Below are positions 32,909-33,880 of a DNA stretch of 33,880 bases, in pieces. The stretch is taken from the NCBI GenBank assembly GCA_944321345.1, contig CALUKY010000025.1, forward strand, positions 1 through 33,880, read 5' to 3'. Source of the DNA: an uncultured Paraprevotella sp. Lineage in GTDB: Bacteria > Bacteroidota > Bacteroidia > Bacteroidales > Bacteroidaceae. Position 1 is the first letter of the stretch; each line of letters opens with the position of its first letter. Both the position numbers and the translations under genes were made by a program. The notes beneath the pieces were generated by a model. The model saw only the letters and a list, made by a program, of their open reading frames with translations, was not told the DNA's origin and did not search any database.

Positions 32909-33730
32909 TTAGCCGTTTTTGCCTTCGCTCCATATTTTGTCATAAAAGTCGGCATAGGCATCGGCATAATCTTCACCCGGATAGTTCAGGACAGGAATCT
33001 GGTTGGCCCGGGCATATTCCTCAAAGTTTTTGTTGGCTCCCTCGCTGGCCATAATCAGTCCGTCGGCATATTTCACGGCCAGTTTGTTCAGCTCTTCGAA
33101 GGTAAATTCCTTGCTGAACTCACTCAATACAGAGGCATCTACATCCTTAAAGGCGATGCAGTTTCCGAAGTTGCTGCCCAGATTCTGTTTCAGTTCGTCC
33201 TGATGCAGGGCGTAAACCACTTTGGAATCGCAGAAAGAAGGTTCGTCCTTATAGGCTGTCTTGATATACAGCGGTACAAGGGCCGACATCCATCCCTGGC
33301 AGTGGATCACATCCGGTGTCCAGCGCAGTTTCTTGACGGTTTCCAGCACGCCTCGTGCATAGAAGATGGCTCTTTCTCCGTTGTCTTCATATTCCTGGCC
33401 CTCTTCGTCGGTAGCCATTTGTCTTTTCATGAAATAGTCATCATTGTCAATGAAGTATACCTGCATTCTTGCTGCCTGAATGGAAGCCACCTTGATGATC
33501 AGCGGGTGATCGGTGTCATCGATAATCAGATTCATTCCCGACAGGCGGATCACCTCATGCAACTGGTTGCGGCGTTCGTTGATATTGCCCCATTTAGGCA
33601 TGAAGGTTCTGATTTCGCGTCCTTTTTCCTGGATGCTTTGTGGTAGTTTGCGTCCCATGACCGACAGTTCGGTTTCCGGAACATAAGGTACGATTTCTTG
33701 TGTTATAAATAAGATCTTTTTCGCCTCCAT
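32909..33730 (-). CDS. Single-domain GT5-like (glycogen/starch synthase N-terminal domain) protein
   Basis: A 273-residue protein counted from the ATG at 33728-33730. It resembles only the N-terminal half of GT5 glycogen synthases: KKILFITQEIVPYVPETELS (4-23), LPQSIQEKGREIRTFMPKWG (29-48), and a WTPDVIHCQGWMSALVPLYI segment matching the usual PDVxHxHDW region. The second GT-B domain that binds ADP-glucose is missing; the ORF ends with a stop and the DUF4270 gene follows normally, so it is not obviously a recent truncation. The K-x-G-G motif is replaced by PETELS (18-23). It therefore probably binds glucan or a partner rather than acting alone. A group II intron ends about 24 nt upstream. Confidence 0.82.
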   Translation of the reverse strand: MEAKKILFITQEIVPYVPETELSVMGRKLPQSIQEKGREIRTFMPKWGNINERRNQLHEVIRLSGMNLIIDDTDHPLIIKVASIQAARMQVYFIDNDDYFMKRQMATDEEGQEYEDNGERAIFYARGVLETVKKLRWTPDVIHCQGWMSALVPLYIKTAYKDEPSFCDSKVVYALHQDELKQNLGSNFGNCIAFKDVDASVLSEFSKEFTFEELNKLAVKYADGLIMASEGANKNFEEYARANQIPVLNYPGEDYADAYADFYDKIWSEGKNG

Positions 33731-33752
33731 GGTTTCTTTATAAATATTTGTT

Positions 33753-33790
33753 ATGTAGGTCAGCGGCATTGCTGCCGCTTTCCCCATTAA
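33753..33790 (-). other. Group II intron domain VI and 3' splice site
   Basis: Immediately after domain V on the minus strand, GGGGAAAGCGGCAGCAATGC (33785-33766) begins a hairpin AGCGGCA/TGCCGCT with loop GCAA. It is followed by GACCTAC ending at 33755, with an unpaired A (33760) as the branch-point candidate. The intron probably ends at CTAC (33755) or CTACAT (33753). Confidence 0.8.
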
Positions 33791-33824
33791 GAACTGTACG
33801 TGTGATTTTCACCGCATACAGCTC
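33791..33824 (-). mobile_element. Group II intron domain V (3' part of an intron extending past the window)
   Basis: The minus strand reads GAGCTGTATG, CGGTGAAAATC, ACACGTACAGTTC in order: 34 nt with the AGC catalytic triad, a GAAA tetraloop and the CACGTAC return strand. GAGCTGTATG pairs with CGTACAGTTC over 10 bp. This is the diagnostic catalytic domain of group II self-splicing introns, retroelements that move with an intron-encoded reverse transcriptase. The body of the intron lies beyond position 33880. Confidence 0.9.
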
Positions 33825-33853
33825 CGATAATTCTAAATTTAATTCTCATAAAA

Positions 33854-33880
33854 TTAAATCGGCTCATAATCATCTTTTGA
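33854..33880 (-). CDS. Possible C-terminal end of the intron-encoded protein
   Basis: On the minus strand one open frame reads SKDDYEPI followed by TAA at 33854-33856, 29 nt before domain V. Intron-encoded maturase/reverse transcriptase ORFs normally end in domain IV, a short distance before domain V, so this could be that end. Only eight codons are visible, so identity cannot be confirmed. Confidence 0.25.
   Translation of the reverse strand, partial: SKDDYEPI

Noticed and set aside
33760-33785. Hairpin AGCGGCA/TGCCGCT taken at first as a terminator upstream of the GT5-like gene
   Set aside because: No T-run follows on either strand, and its position immediately after a group II intron domain V shows it is domain VI.

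Overview
The window looks like a chromosomal segment of a gut-type Bacteroidales bacterium (Bacteroides/Phocaeicola/Paraprevotella-like; I cannot place it to genus). Evidence: nearly every promoter I can find has the Bacteroidetes form (TTG or TTTG, about 19-21 nt, then TAnnTTTG). Shine-Dalgarno sites are mostly weak or absent. Many families are Bacteroidetes-typical (DUF5063, DUF4270, DUF5686, a LolA-like chaperone, bifunctional nuclease with a UVR tail, single-domain GT5-like protein). Gene content is mostly core/housekeeping; I see no prophage, CRISPR array, tRNA or rRNA. No gene-free stretch exceeds about 300 bases.

Layout. 1-540 (minus): rpmA (cut by the window edge) and rplU, with a consensus promoter and a foldable leader. 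543-4687 (minus): ftsK, a LolA-like chaperone and trxB, apparently one operon. 4809-7217 (plus): a DUF5063 protein, a DEDDy 3'-5' exonuclease and an RlmI-type rRNA methyltransferase. 7269-7374: a compact promoter-to-terminator unit, either a small RNA or an attenuating leader. 7511-15685 (plus): a tightly packed eight-gene run of a nucleoside permease, bifunctional nuclease, rsmE, a membrane-anchored protein, an ABC ATPase and its FtsX-like permease, a kinase/RapZ fusion and a MurU-like nucleotidyltransferase. 15739-18635 (plus): guaA, a 29-residue lipoprotein gene and gap. 18717-21812 (plus): a nucleoside-recognition membrane protein, miaA and a diacylglycerol-kinase-like protein.

21856-27422: a Crp/Fnr regulator (minus) divergent from a three-gene alpha-glucan cluster (GH133 debranching enzyme, GT4 glycosyltransferase, GH57). 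27547-30147 (minus): a DUF5686 outer-membrane protein. 30441-31214 (plus): a TerB/DnaJ co-chaperone. 31450-33730 (minus): a DUF4270 lipoprotein and a GT5-like protein, which probably belongs functionally with the glucan genes. 33753-33880 (minus): the 3' end of a group II intron (domains V and VI), lying between the GT5-like gene and whatever is upstream.

The most interesting items are: (1) the unreported-looking group II intron end in the 5' region of the GT5-like gene; (2) a protein fusing an AmgK-like amino-sugar kinase to a RapZ C-terminal (amino-sugar sensing/RNA-binding) domain, directly followed by a MurU-like nucleotidyltransferase, suggesting a self-sensing cell-wall sugar salvage module; (3) the short RNA/attenuator unit at 7269-7374; and (4) a glucan cluster in which GH57, GH133 and GT5-like proteins all carry substitutions at positions normally catalytic or substrate-binding. 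All functional statements are read from the translated sequence and memory of the families; no search was run.
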